Below are positions 1 through 8,920 of a DNA stretch of 9,854 nucleotides, one piece after another; position 1 is the first letter of the stretch; every line of letters begins with the position of its first letter. The DNA is taken from contig JAJZEG010000137.1 of NCBI GenBank assembly GCA_021828605.1, forward strand, positions 1 through 9,854. Reading direction: 5' to 3'. Origin of the DNA: Pseudomonadota bacterium (lineage in GTDB: Bacteria; Pseudomonadota; Alphaproteobacteria; Acetobacterales; Acetobacteraceae). The position numbers were made by a program, and so were the translations under genes. Below the pieces are notes generated by a model that worked only from the letters and a program-made list of their open reading frames with translations, made no database searches and had not been told where the DNA came from.

Positions 1-118
1 CGACGGTGGCCGCGAGGGTGCGCGCCGAGCAGATCACGACATAGCCCACACCGCGCACATCGATCAGGCAACGCCCGTCATCGATGGGTTCGACCAGACC
101 GGTCAGGCGCCCGATCAT
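1..118 (-). CDS. ruvA: RuvA, Holliday junction branch-migration subunit (N-terminal fragment)
   Basis: Only the first 39 codons are inside the window; the gene continues past position 1. The reading begins [15 protein letters not shown] and continues with a VRGVGYVV segment, the usual start of the RuvA N-terminal OB-fold domain that contacts junction DNA. RuvA tetramers bind four-way junctions and load the RuvB ATPase for branch migration. The start codon is fixed by its ATGA overlap with the stop of ruvC (positions 115-118), which implies translational coupling. ruvB would be expected next, outside the window. Identification rests on a short stretch, but the sequence and its place after ruvC agree well. 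Confidence 0.93.
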   Translation of the reverse strand, partial: MIGRLTGLVEPIDDGRCLIDVRGVGYVVICSARTLAATV

Positions 119-663
119 GCGGCGCCCGCACGGGTTGGGAGCATAGCCTGCGCACGGCTTTGGTGCGCAATTTGCGCAGCTGGACCCAGATGATGGGCGT
201 GGCAAATCGCGACCGCGAGGGCATCGGCGGCATCGGCGCGGGTGAGGGTCGCACCCGGCAGCAGGCGGCGCACCATCAGGACCACCTGGGTTTTATCCGC
301 AGAGCCAGTGCCGACCACCGAGCGTTTCACCGTTTTGGCGCCGTATTCCGCGACCGGCACGCCCGCCCGCGCCGGGGCGAGCAAGGCGACGCCGCGCGCA
401 TAGCCGAGTTTGAGCGTGGCGGTGGCATTGACGTTCACATAGGTTTCCTCGACCGCCGCGTAATGGGGCGCGAACCGCGCGATCAGCTCGGCCAAAGCGC
501 GATCAAGGACCACCAACCGCTCGGCCACCGAGGCGGCGCTATCGGTGGCGATCACCCCATCGACCACATGGCGCAGCGCGTTGCCGGTGAGCGATATGAT
601 GCCGTAGCCGGTAAAGCGCAGCCCTGGATCGATGCCGAGAATATGCACGGTGCGAATCGCCAT
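115..663 (-). CDS. ruvC: RuvC, crossover junction endodeoxyribonuclease
   Basis: 182 residues, close to the usual 160-190 of the family. RuvC is the metal-dependent dimeric nuclease that cuts Holliday junctions symmetrically, working with RuvAB in the cytoplasm during recombinational repair. The RNase H-like fold signature is clear: D12 in [14 protein letters not shown]72 in AAVEETYVN, and the pair D144/D147 in [15 protein letters not shown], which correspond to the four catalytic acidic residues. The start at 663 gives a normal five-residue lead before the first strand; no strong Shine-Dalgarno is visible, and a GTG at 646-648 is a possible alternative. The stop overlaps the ruvA start by 4 bp, and the gst gene lies 49 bp upstream on the same strand. 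The last 20 residues (after about 163) are poorly conserved in the family and likely disordered. Confidence 0.97.
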   Translation of the reverse strand: MAIRTVHILGIDPGLRFTGYGIISLTGNALRHVVDGVIATDSAASVAERLVVLDRALAELIARFAPHYAAVEETYVNVNATATLKLGYARGVALLAPARAGVPVAEYGAKTVKRSVVGTGSADKTQVVLMVRRLLPGATLTRADAADALAVAICHAHHLGPAAQIAHQSRAQAMLPTRAGAA

Positions 664-692
664 GAGGGCAGTCTAACCCCATAAACAAGGCA

Positions 693-712
693 ATTATAGG
701 CGCGATTCGCGC
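693..712 (-). promoter_or_regulatory. Possible ruvC promoter -10 with adjacent palindrome
   Basis: On the minus strand a perfect TATAAT (positions 693-698) lies 30 bp before the ruvC start codon. Just upstream is a 13-nt palindrome, GCGCGA and TCGCGC around one central base (700-712), which abuts the gst stop. No good -35 hexamer is found 16-18 bp upstream, and no alphaproteobacterial LexA box (GTTC-N7-GTTC) is present. It could be an internal promoter with an operator, or a chance match within an operon. Confidence 0.25.
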
Positions 713-1390
713 TTACGGCTTAGGCGCGCCGGTTTGGGCGAGCGGGGCGGCTTTGGCGAAGGCTTCGTGGGCCTGGCAGGCGGCGAAAATTCGGTCGCTG
801 ATCGGGGTGTCGGCCACCTCGATTTTGAACAAGGGCAACACGATGCGAATACTGGCGAGGCAGATATCGGCGATGGTGATCGCGTCGCCATGGCAGAATT
901 GGCCGGTTTCGGCCTCGGTTTGCAGCCTTTGTTCAAAGGCCTGCAAGCCGATGGTGAACCAGTTGATCCGCCAGTCGCGAAGGGCCGCATCATCGAGTTT
1001 GGCGGTGTTGGTCAGATATTTGATCACTCGAGGGGTGATCAGCGGATGGGTATCGGCCACCAGCATCGCGGCGAGTGAGCGGACCCGGGCGCGGCCATAC
1101 AGGTCGGTTGGCAGGATTGAGGCCGCCGGATAGGCTTCCTCCAGGAATTCCAATATCGCGAGCGATTGGGTGAGCGGCGGAACCGGGCCTGGGGCGGCGC
1201 GGTCGATCAGCGCCGGGATGGCGCCCATCGGGTTGATCGCGAGGAACGCTTCGCTGCGATGCGCGCCCGCATCCATATCGACGAACCGCTCATCGGCAAT
1301 GATGGATTTGAGGTTTAGTGCCACTCGCACCCGATAAGTCGCCGAGGTGCGCCAGAAGGCGAAAAGCTCAAAGCGGGCTGGTTGGGTCAT
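713..1390 (-). CDS. Glutathione S-transferase, zeta class / maleylacetoacetate isomerase-like
   Basis: 225 residues, typical for a cytosolic GST. The N-terminal thioredoxin-like domain (about 6-90) has the zeta-class active-site region RTSATYRVRVALNLK with S16 as candidate catalytic residue, the cis-proline motif NPMGAIPALI, and the glutathione-contacting QS before AILEFLEEAYP. The all-helical C-terminal domain (about 95-215) holds the N-capping box in GDAITIADICLA. Zeta GSTs isomerise maleylacetoacetate to fumarylacetoacetate in tyrosine breakdown, and some act on haloacids or maleylpyruvate. No homogentisate pathway gene (hmgA, fahA) is nearby, so the substrate is open and I give no symbol. 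It starts 23 bp after yebC with an AAAGAG ribosome-binding stretch, so it is probably in the yebC-ruvC transcription unit. The bacterial-style TSATYRVR replaces the SSCSWRVR of animal enzymes. Confidence 0.85.
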   Translation of the reverse strand: MTQPARFELFAFWRTSATYRVRVALNLKSIIADERFVDMDAGAHRSEAFLAINPMGAIPALIDRAAPGPVPPLTQSLAILEFLEEAYPAASILPTDLYGRARVRSLAAMLVADTHPLITPRVIKYLTNTAKLDDAALRDWRINWFTIGLQAFEQRLQTEAETGQFCHGDAITIADICLASIRIVLPLFKIEVADTPISDRIFAACQAHEAFAKAAPLAQTGAPKP

Positions 1391-1413
1391 AAGGCTCTTT
1401 CAAGTTGGGTGGA

Positions 1414-2160
1414 TCATGCGGCCAAGGCCTGCATTACCGCGTCGGGGATTTCGAAATTGGCGTAAACATTTTGCACGTCATCGCTCTCTTCGAGGGCGTC
1501 GATCAGTTTGAACACCGCGCGGGCGGCGTCCTCATCAAGTGGGGTGCTGGTGGTGGGGCGCCAGTCGAATTTTACGCTCTCGGCTTCGCCAAAATGGTTT
1601 TCGAGCGAGTCACGCACGGCAAACAGCGATTCCACGCTGGTCAGCACGTCATGGCCTTCGGCGGTGCTGAGCACGTCATCCGCGCCGATCTCGATGGCGG
1701 CATCGAGCAAGGCGGCTTCGTTGATCGAGGCCGGGTAGCGCACCACGCCGACCCGGTTGAACATGAACGACACTGAATTGCTCTCGCCGAGGCTGCCGCC
1801 ATGCTTGGCGAAGGCGGTGCGGACATCCGAGGCGGTGCGGTTGCGATTATCGGTCAGCGCCTCGATGATCACCGCGACCCCATTCGGGCCGTAGCCTTCA
1901 TAGCGCACCTCGGCATAATCCTGCCCAGGCCCGGCACCGCTGGCTTTTTTGATCGCGCGTTCGATGGTGTCGCGCGGCATGTTCGCACCACGCGCGGCGG
2001 TGCAGGCGGCGCGCAGACGCGGATTGGCGGCGGGATCGGGCAGGCCTTGGCGCGCCGAGACGGTGATTTCGCGAATCAGCTTGGCAAATTGCCGCGCCTT
2101 ACGCGCATCCTGCGCCCCTTTGCGGTGCATGATGTTTTTGAATTGGGAATGTCCAGCCAT
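1414..2160 (-). CDS. yebC: YebC/PmpR family (TACO1-like) protein
   Basis: 248 residues, the standard family length. It begins [20 protein letters not shown], the diagnostic YebC N-terminus, and continues with a basic helical domain (to about 75, including [18 protein letters not shown]), the [23 protein letters not shown] block (88-109), [14 protein letters not shown] (121-134), and an acidic second lobe containing IEIGADDV. The family is annotated as DNA-binding regulators, but its mitochondrial member TACO1 and recent bacterial work point to a ribosome-associated role in relieving stalled translation. The frame stays open upstream to 2412 inside the glycosyltransferase gene, yet the conserved N-terminus and an AGGA seven bases before 2160 fix the start. 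yebC next to ruvC is a common arrangement in proteobacteria; here a GST gene intervenes. Confidence 0.96.
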   Translation of the reverse strand: MAGHSQFKNIMHRKGAQDARKARQFAKLIREITVSARQGLPDPAANPRLRAACTAARGANMPRDTIERAIKKASGAGPGQDYAEVRYEGYGPNGVAVIIEALTDNRNRTASDVRTAFAKHGGSLGESNSVSFMFNRVGVVRYPASINEAALLDAAIEIGADDVLSTAEGHDVLTSVESLFAVRDSLENHFGEAESVKFDWRPTTSTPLDEDAARAVFKLIDALEESDDVQNVYANFEIPDAVMQALAA

Positions 2161-2224
2161 GGTCCTGTGATCCGTGATGAGGCGTTGGGCCAAGAGACAT
2201 TTAACGTGATCGCTCGGCGCGAAA

Positions 2225-3370
2225 TTACTGTCCTGCCACTTTCCGCATGGCGGCGGCAAGGCGGGGGGCGGTGCCGGACAGCGCGTAATCCGAGGCGACG
2301 CGCGCGCGCGCGGCGATGCCCATGCAGGCGCGCAATGCCGGATCATCGCGCAGACGCCGCAGCGCGCTGAGCCATTGCGACGCATCCTCGGCCAGCATGC
2401 CGGTGGCGCCATCGATCACGATGGTGCGGTTGGCCCCGACCGGGCTGGCGATGGTGGGACGGCCAGCGGCCATATATTGCACCAATTTATAGCCCGATTT
2501 ACCGCGCGCCCAGGCATCATCCGAAAGCGGCATCACCCCCACATGGCACTGGCCGAGCAACGCGGCTTCGGCATTTTCGCTCCAGGGCAGATGGCGGCAG
2601 GTAACGCCTTGGATCTGTAAATCAGGCGCGCCGATGATCAGCAATTCCACCTCGCTTTCGCGCGCCAAGGCGCGCAGCGGCTCGGCGATGGTGTGCAAAT
2701 AAGGGGCGGTGACCGGCGTGCCGATCCAGCCAATGGTGAACGGGCCCGGCGGTTCGGGCAGCACCGGATAATGATCCAGATCGACCACGGTGGGCAGCAG
2801 CAACACCTCGCGCGCGCCTTGCTGCACCGCCCAATCATAGAGGGTTTCGTTGGCGACAATGGTGAGGGCGGCGCGGCGCACCAGGGACGTGAATTTGCCG
2901 CCGAGCAGCCAGCGCGCGGGCCAGCCAGTGCCGGTTTGATAGCGCAGGAACCAGGGATCATCGAAATCGAGAATGAATTTTTTATCGCCCAGAACCGCGC
3001 GCTCGACGGCAGCGGGCAGGAAGGGCAGCAATTCCTTTTCGATCCAGATCAAATCATGGGTGCGAATCGCCCGGGCGAGGCCGAAGGCGCGGCCATAGGC
3101 GGCGAGGGCTGAGGGCAGGCGCGCGCCGTGATGATACAAGGCCGCGACATAGGCATCCGATAAAAACGAGCGGGCGGTGCAGCCAATGCCGAGCCGGGCC
3201 AGAGCGGGGGCATATTGTAACAGGCGCAGGCGGCTGCTGGCGCCGAGCCGACTATAGCGGGTGGCCATGAGCACGCGTAAATTGGCCTCAGCGGTAGGGG
3301 CGCGCGGCATCGGGCCGCTCGCTGGCCGTTGTTGGTCCCCGATTAATTCACGGCGAATACTGATCGACAT
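2225..3370 (-). CDS. Glycosyltransferase, group 1 (GT4-like, GT-B fold)
   Basis: 381 residues. Probably a cytoplasmic, nucleotide-sugar-dependent glycosyltransferase for a surface polysaccharide or glycolipid; donor and acceptor are unknown. The N-terminal half has the acceptor-side loop [14 protein letters not shown] (40-53) and [11 protein letters not shown] (131-141). The linker carries [11 protein letters not shown] (191-201), where the second Rossmann lobe begins with FTIGWIGTP (211-219). The donor-binding region [23 protein letters not shown] spans 290-312, followed by a helical tail. The first glutamate of the EX7E motif of many GT4 enzymes is not evident, as is common in the KxGYKLxQYMA subgroup. 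The first 30 residues look nonconserved, and M21 (3310) is an alternative start; neither has a clear Shine-Dalgarno. No other polysaccharide genes flank it: 64 bp separate it from yebC and 100 bp from the MFS gene. Confidence 0.88.
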   Translation of the reverse strand: MSISIRRELIGDQQRPASGPMPRAPTAEANLRVLMATRYSRLGASSRLRLLQYAPALARLGIGCTARSFLSDAYVAALYHHGARLPSALAAYGRAFGLARAIRTHDLIWIEKELLPFLPAAVERAVLGDKKFILDFDDPWFLRYQTGTGWPARWLLGGKFTSLVRRAALTIVANETLYDWAVQQGAREVLLLPTVVDLDHYPVLPEPPGPFTIGWIGTPVTAPYLHTIAEPLRALARESEVELLIIGAPDLQIQGVTCRHLPWSENAEAALLGQCHVGVMPLSDDAWARGKSGYKLVQYMAAGRPTIASPVGANRTIVIDGATGMLAEDASQWLSALRRLRDDPALRACMGIAARARVASDYALSGTAPRLAAAMRKVAGQ

Positions 3371-3470
3371 TGGGCTTGGTGATCGCAGCTCCGGTGCATC
3401 GCACGGTGATGCGGGATTCGTGCGGTAGATGTATCAGACGGCAATTCCCGCCATAATTCAAGAGCCCGAT
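3371..3470 (-). other. Intergenic region, MFS transporter to glycosyltransferase
   Basis: 100 bp without a coding region. On the minus strand a TTGAAT is present, but no convincing -10 at the right distance. A short inverted repeat (GCATC at 3396-3400, GATGC at 3408-3412) could form a 5-bp stem with a 7-nt loop, with no T-tract after it. I see no secure promoter or terminator. Confidence 0.3.
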
Positions 3471-4673
3471 CTAGCCCAGACCATTATCGCGCTCGGTGGC
3501 AGGGCGCCAGCTTGCCACCAGCACGGTGGCGCCGGCGATCAAGAGCGCGGCGAGGATGAACGGCGCGCCAGGGAAATGCCAGGGCACCGCGCGGCTGAAC
3601 GCATCAAACACCGCCGCCCCGGTCAGCGGCGCGATGATCGCGGTGAGGCCTTCGGCGGAGGATAAAGCGCCGTTCATCCGTCCTTGTTGATCGGCGGGCA
3701 CTGCGCGCGAGAGAATGGCGCGGATTGCCGAATTGCCGATTGAGCCGAGTGCGACCAGCACCACGCCGAGATACATGAAATAAGGGTAAGGCGAGATGCC
3801 GATGAGCACAAAGCCCAGCGCGTTGAAGGAAAAGCCGATCAGGGCCGCACCGCGTTCGCCGAACAGGCGCACCGCCGGTTTGACCAGAAACAACTGCACC
3901 ACCGACGAGCTGACCCCGATGACGGCAAAAAACACGCCATTTTGTTCAGGCCCCCAATGGAACCGCAATTCGCTGAACAGCACCACCACCGCTTGCAGGC
4001 AGCCAATGCCGAACCAGCGGGTACACCAGGCCGCCGCCAGCCGCCAGAGGCGGGGCACGCTCAAAAACAGGCGCATCGCCCCCAGCGGCGTGGCATCGCG
4101 CAGGCGCAAGGCCCGCCTTCGATCGACGGGGAGCGATTCGGGCAGGACAAAGGTGCCGTAAATGACGTTGACCGCGACCAGAGCGGCGGCGGCCAGAAAC
4201 GGCAGGCGCAAATCGATTGAGCCGAGGAAGCCGCCAACCACCGGCCCGATCATGAAACCAAAACCGAAGGCGGCCCCCATCATGCCAAAACGCTGAGCGC
4301 GCTGCTCGGGCGGGGTGATATCGGCGATATAGGCGCTGGCGGCGGACACATTGCCCGCCGTTGCGCCCGCGAGCAGACGGCCCAAAAACAACAAACCGAT
4401 GGAGGGCGCGAAAGCGAGGAGCAAATAATTGGCGGCGGACCCGGCGAGCGAAATCAGGATCAGCGGACGGCGACCGAACCGGTCGGAAAGCTGACCCAGC
4501 ACGGGGGCTGCGAAAAATTGCGCGCCCGCGAACGCCATGCTCAGCGTGCCGACCCAGAGCGCGGCATGTTCAGGGGCGAGGCCGGTGAGATGCTGCACCA
4601 GACGCGGCAAAATAGGGGCGACCAGGCCAAAACCGAGCGCATCAATCGCGAGCACGGCGAAAATGAATTTCAT
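3471..4673 (-). CDS. MFS transporter, TetA-like (TCR/Tet drug:H+ antiporter type)
   Basis: 400 residues, the size of 12-helix Tet exporters. It would sit in the inner membrane and export a substrate in exchange for protons. D11 in [17 protein letters not shown] corresponds to the conserved acidic residue in TetA helix 1. Motif [12 protein letters not shown] (60-70), lies in the loop between helices 2 and 3; [10 protein letters not shown] (98-107) contains motif B arginine R99; GPVVGGFLG (143-151) is the antiporter motif C. A polar loop at about 180-195 ([14 protein letters not shown]) separates the two six-helix halves. The start is supported by GGAGAG about 8 bases upstream. The family includes tetracycline pumps, but many chromosomal members export other compounds, so resistance should not be assumed. 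No TetR-type regulator is next to it. The tRNA-Asn lies 92 bp upstream on the same strand. Confidence 0.9.
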   Translation of the reverse strand: MKFIFAVLAIDALGFGLVAPILPRLVQHLTGLAPEHAALWVGTLSMAFAGAQFFAAPVLGQLSDRFGRRPLILISLAGSAANYLLLAFAPSIGLLFLGRLLAGATAGNVSAASAYIADITPPEQRAQRFGMMGAAFGFGFMIGPVVGGFLGSIDLRLPFLAAAALVAVNVIYGTFVLPESLPVDRRRALRLRDATPLGAMRLFLSVPRLWRLAAAWCTRWFGIGCLQAVVVLFSELRFHWGPEQNGVFFAVIGVSSSVVQLFLVKPAVRLFGERGAALIGFSFNALGFVLIGISPYPYFMYLGVVLVALGSIGNSAIRAILSRAVPADQQGRMNGALSSAEGLTAIIAPLTGAAVFDAFSRAVPWHFPGAPFILAALLIAGATVLVASWRPATERDNGLG

Positions 4674-4765
4674 TTTTCTCTCCGCCCCGCCGTGATCAGG
4701 CTGCGATGAATGATGCGGTGCGTAAACCCGGTCAATGTCGGGCCAAGGCGGCTTTCAGAGGAGAA

Positions 4766-4841
4766 TGGCTCCCAGAGTAGGACTCGAACCTACGACCGAG
4801 CGGTTAACAGCCGCTTGCTCTACCAACTGAGCTATCTGGGA
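4766..4841 (-). tRNA. tRNA-Asn (anticodon GTT), CCA encoded
   Basis: The minus strand folds into a complete cloverleaf: acceptor stem TCCCAGA/TCTGGGA (7 bp), D-arm GCTC-AGTTGGTA-GAGC, anticodon stem AGCGG/CCGCT with loop CTGTTAA, variable loop CGGTC, and T-arm GTAGG/CCTAC with loop TTCGAGT. The anticodon GTT (positions 4806-4808 on the plus strand, read in reverse) decodes AAC/AAU, hence asparagine. The discriminator is G, and CCA is encoded at 4766-4768. No poly-T terminator follows within the 92 bp before the MFS start, so readthrough into that gene is possible. Its 5' end faces the foreign-looking FRG gene. Confidence 0.98.
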
Positions 4842-5057
4842 TCCGTTCGCGCGTCATAGCCAACCCGACTGCGCTTGGCAATATCGGCGAAGCAGGCTGG
4901 CGCGTCACGCGGCGTGTCCTGCTAATTGCCGGGGTGATTTCGATAGATGTTGTCATGTCAGAATCAGGAAAAATTTTGCTGCCGTTGTTTGTTGCCCTTG
5001 ATAGTCGTGTTAATTTAACGACTGGCCAAGAAGCGCTGGGCGTTATACCTAGAATGA
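4842..5057. other. Divergent intergenic region between tRNA-Asn and the FRG gene
   Basis: 216 bp. The first 80 or so bases are GC-rich like the surrounding chromosome and must include the leftward tRNA promoter, though no clean -35/-10 pair stands out. From about 4940 the sequence becomes AT-richer. It holds a 21-nt imperfect dyad (5003-5023) and an unsupported 51-codon open frame starting at 4955. A weak TTGTTT-N17-TGTTAA pair (4985-5013) is the best rightward promoter candidate, with the putative -10 inside the dyad. Confidence 0.4.
5003..5023. promoter_or_regulatory. Imperfect dyad upstream of the FRG gene, candidate operator
   Basis: AGTCG and CGACT flank an AT core in which TTAA faces TTAA, with two extra bases (TG) on the left arm. 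The centre lies about 45 bp before the FRG start codon, where a repressor or activator site would act. The symmetry extends over nine base pairs in total, which is more than expected by chance at a chosen site but not decisive given how much sequence was scanned. The loop is too small for this to be a good RNA hairpin, so a DNA-binding site is the more natural reading. Confidence 0.3.
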
Positions 5058-5981
5058 ATGGTCGTGAATCGCTCAAAAAAGACTGCGGAAAAATCAGACA
5101 CAACACCTGATGCTGCTGAAAAGATATATTCGCTCACTGATTTTATCGAAAAAATCACAAAATATGCGGAGCGAAGCAGCACACTGAAATGTTATCGCGG
5201 TCAACAGGATGCGTCATGGAAGAGCACTCCCAGACTCTTTCGGCTTCAGCATAAAAAACTGGAGGAGAACGAGAATCGGGCGATCCGTGATCTCATTGCG
5301 GTCCACCCTCAGGAATTTTCGACCGACCAATCCATGTTTGATCGGCTGGTGCGGATGCAGCATTTTGGCCTACCCACGCGGCTATTGGATGTATCCCTGA
5401 ATCCTCTGGTTGCCCTCTATTTTGCGACGGAGTCTGATTTAGGCGACAACGGATCAGATGGACTGGTGTCAGCTTTCGCAATCCCTGAGGAGCGAGAGAA
5501 ATATTTCGACAGCGACTCTGTAAGTTGTATTGCCAACTTAGCCAATTTAACAAAAAAGGAGAAAAATCAGATCATTGACCTCCATACTGATAAAGAGCCA
5601 GGAGAAAATTATTCTGATAAAATTAAAAGATTAAATGTCAATTTTTCTTACCGACGTCTTTACAAATTTATCAAGGAAGACAAATCGTATTTCCTAAATA
5701 AAATTAAACCTGAAGATCTATTTAAACCATATTACGTCCATCCCAAGATGAGTAATCCACGAATATCGGCTCAAAATGGTGGCTTTATCATACATGGTTT
5801 GAGTTCTAAAAAAGATATAAATTTTAAACACGAAATAAAGGAAAGTAAGTTTATTATTCCAAAAGACTATAAAAACACACTGAGGAAATCTTTAAAATTG
5901 CTCGGAATTACTGAGAGTGTCCTGTTTCCAGAGATTGATAAGGCGGCAAAACGTATCACCGAAAATTATTTACAATGCTAA
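5058..5981 (+). CDS. FRG domain-containing protein, probably horizontally acquired
   Basis: 307 residues, intact and about the normal length for single-domain FRG proteins. After a charged N-terminal tail (1-22), the FRG hallmarks appear in order: CYRGQQDASWKSTPRLFR (45-62, the F/Y-R-G motif at 46-48), MQHFGLPTRLLDVSLNPLVALYFAT (100-124), PRISAQNGGFIIHG (234-247), and the closing LGITESVLFPEIDKAAKRI (282-300). The middle (about 145-225) is lysine-rich and family-variable. There is no signal peptide or membrane segment, so it is likely cytoplasmic. The biochemical function of the FRG domain is not settled; such proteins are often found in phage, mobile or defence-rich regions. GC content is strikingly low: 23% at 5821-5880 against 57% at 5341-5400 in the same gene. 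The start has only a weak ribosome-binding site. It is monocistronic, between the tRNA-Asn and eno. Confidence 0.9.
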   Translation: MVVNRSKKTAEKSDTTPDAAEKIYSLTDFIEKITKYAERSSTLKCYRGQQDASWKSTPRLFRLQHKKLEENENRAIRDLIAVHPQEFSTDQSMFDRLVRMQHFGLPTRLLDVSLNPLVALYFATESDLGDNGSDGLVSAFAIPEEREKYFDSDSVSCIANLANLTKKEKNQIIDLHTDKEPGENYSDKIKRLNVNFSYRRLYKFIKEDKSYFLNKIKPEDLFKPYYVHPKMSNPRISAQNGGFIIHGLSSKKDINFKHEIKESKFIIPKDYKNTLRKSLKLLGITESVLFPEIDKAAKRITENYLQC

Positions 5982-7452
<1,471 letters not shown>

Positions 7453-7465
7453 TGAAAACGCCCCG

Positions 7466-8860
7466 GTGATCGCCGCCCTGCGCAACTACGCGTCAGTAGT
7501 GTTGGTGCGGGAAAACCCGCTGGTGATCACCGCGGTTTGGATTATGGCGCTGCTCGCCGTGATGGCGGCGGTGACCCAGGGTAATCCGATCAGCCTGCTC
7601 GATCATGATCGCGGCTTGGTTTATTTATTGTGGGGGGCCTGCTGGATTTTGCCCAGTGTGGTGCTCGCCCATTATTGGCGGCAGGTTTTAGCAGCCCATG
7701 CCCCGGCGATACCGGGGTTGTTGGGCGCCGAGTTCCGCGCGGCGTTGCTGATGTTAGTGCTGGTGGTGGCGCTCATTGATGCGCCCTTGGTGCATTTGGG
7801 TGCGCCGGTTGTGGGCTTGCTGGCCCTGACGTTAGTCGGGGTGGTGATCAGCGGCAGCATGGTGCCACCTTTGGTTTCGGCGCGCGGAATGCCGGGGCCG
7901 CTTTGGTTATGGGCAACCCGATTACGTTTGGCCTTGTTGGCCGGGGTGGTGTTGCTGGGGCTGGCGCATCATTGGTTTGGCTGGCTGGTGGCCGCCCCGC
8001 TAAGCCTGACTTTGCCGCTCTGTTTGGCGATGAGTGCGATTATTATTGGGGTGCTGTGGCGGGTGCCGGGATTGATCCGCCAGATCAACGCGCGCAGCAC
8101 CCCCCTGCCCGCCTCCCTCGTGGTTCAGCGGTGGGGATGGCTGGTTCGGGTGCTCGATTGGCGACCGCGCTTCTGGCCTGATGCGCCGGTGCCCGCGCAA
8201 TTCGCCCTCCCGAGCGGGCCGATTGGCCTGCTGGTCAATATTGGCGTTCAATATGCCATCGTGTTCGGGGTTGATTATGTTGTGTACCATCAATCGGGTG
8301 CCCAACATGCGAGCGGGCTGCATCGGGCGGCGCAGCAATCGATGGCGCTGGTGGCCGGACTAACCGTGGCGCAGCTTTCGCAATCGCTGCTTAATCGCTC
8401 GGGCTTTGCGCTCACTTTTTTGGCGGGGCGCTATGGCGCGCGGCTGAATTATAGCCGGACGGTGTTTCGGGTGTTCATGATCAACGCGCTGATCCGCTGT
8501 GCGGTGGTGACGATGATCGGCATGGCGATGGCGGTCTGGCTGCGCATGGTGAGCGATGAGGTCGCGGTGATCGACGGCGCCCTGATTTTGCTGACCATGC
8601 TGGGCAGCTGCCTGTTTGGCGCGCTGCCGCTGCTTTGGCATGATTTTGGCGGCATTGGCGTTGCCGCATTCTGTGCGATGAGCGGGTATTTATTTTGTTA
8701 TAGCGGCGTCTTCGCTGCACTCACCGCGACCGGGGCGATGGTGATTGCGGTGCCTGCGGTGATTGCGGGTGTCGCGGTGATTGGCGGTGCGGTGATTTGG
8801 CGCTTTGCACCCGGACGTTTGGCCACGATGGATTGGCCGGTGGATACGGAGGCGGTTTGA
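7466..8860 (+). CDS. Polytopic inner-membrane protein of unknown function
   Basis: 464 residues starting with GTG, 13 bp after the eno stop; the Shine-Dalgarno is weak, so a later start is possible. I do not recognise a family. Hydrophobic segments near residues 18-36, 50-70, 92-110, 114-137, 152-170, 174-198, 253-273, 335-359, 371-392, 396-420 and 424-447 suggest about 10-12 transmembrane helices. A polar stretch at 200-250 (INARSTPLPA, then VLDWRPRFWPDAPVPAQF) splits the protein into two halves. A second polar patch at about 275-332 holds histidines, glutamines and the RSGFALTFLAGRYGARLNYSR segment. There is no ATP-binding motif, MFS motif A or obvious catalytic motif. The layout would suit a transporter or an ABC-type permease half, but that is a guess. 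Codon use matches the GC-rich neighbours, so it looks native. Confidence 0.8.
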   Translation: MIAALRNYASVVLVRENPLVITAVWIMALLAVMAAVTQGNPISLLDHDRGLVYLLWGACWILPSVVLAHYWRQVLAAHAPAIPGLLGAEFRAALLMLVLVVALIDAPLVHLGAPVVGLLALTLVGVVISGSMVPPLVSARGMPGPLWLWATRLRLALLAGVVLLGLAHHWFGWLVAAPLSLTLPLCLAMSAIIIGVLWRVPGLIRQINARSTPLPASLVVQRWGWLVRVLDWRPRFWPDAPVPAQFALPSGPIGLLVNIGVQYAIVFGVDYVVYHQSGAQHASGLHRAAQQSMALVAGLTVAQLSQSLLNRSGFALTFLAGRYGARLNYSRTVFRVFMINALIRCAVVTMIGMAMAVWLRMVSDEVAVIDGALILLTMLGSCLFGALPLLWHDFGGIGVAAFCAMSGYLFCYSGVFAALTATGAMVIAVPAVIAGVAVIGGAVIWRFAPGRLATMDWPVDTEAV

Positions 8861-8863
8861 CCG

Positions 8864-8894
8864 AAAAACCGGAACCCGCGCGAACGGGCTCCGG
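8864..8894 (-). terminator. Rho-independent terminator for katG
   Basis: Stem arms at 8869-8878 and 8885-8894 (CCGGAACCCG against CGGGCTCCGG) form nine pairs with one A-C mismatch and a six-base loop. On the minus strand the stem is followed directly by five T residues (the A run at 8864-8868), the intrinsic-terminator layout for katG, whose stop is 27 bp upstream. On the plus strand no T-tract follows, so it would end the membrane-protein transcript only weakly. Confidence 0.75.
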
Positions 8895-8920
8895 CGTTCG
8901 ATGTCATTATTAACGATCAG

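Noticed and set aside
160..684. 174-codon plus-strand open frame opposite ruvC
   Set aside because: Antisense to a certain gene, rich in Arg/His/Gly as expected of a shadow of GC-rich coding DNA.
664..692. LexA (SOS) box upstream of ruvC
   Set aside because: GTTT and GTTA occur but not with the GTTC-N7-GTTC spacing.
1801..2370. 189-codon plus-strand open frame opposite yebC and the glycosyltransferase end
   Set aside because: It spans two real genes on the other strand and has no family features.
2161..2412. 84-codon upstream extension of yebC
   Set aside because: It runs into the glycosyltransferase gene and precedes the conserved MAGHSQFKN start, which has its own AGGA.
4804..5106. 100-codon minus-strand open frame covering part of the tRNA and the FRG upstream region
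   Set aside because: It overlaps the tRNA-Asn and the FRG start and looks like no known protein; its composition suggests a chance frame.
8181..8363. Alternative frames within the membrane-protein gene
   Set aside because: The 464-codon frame has continuous hydrophobic segments and normal codon use; the other frames are short and Arg/Pro-rich.
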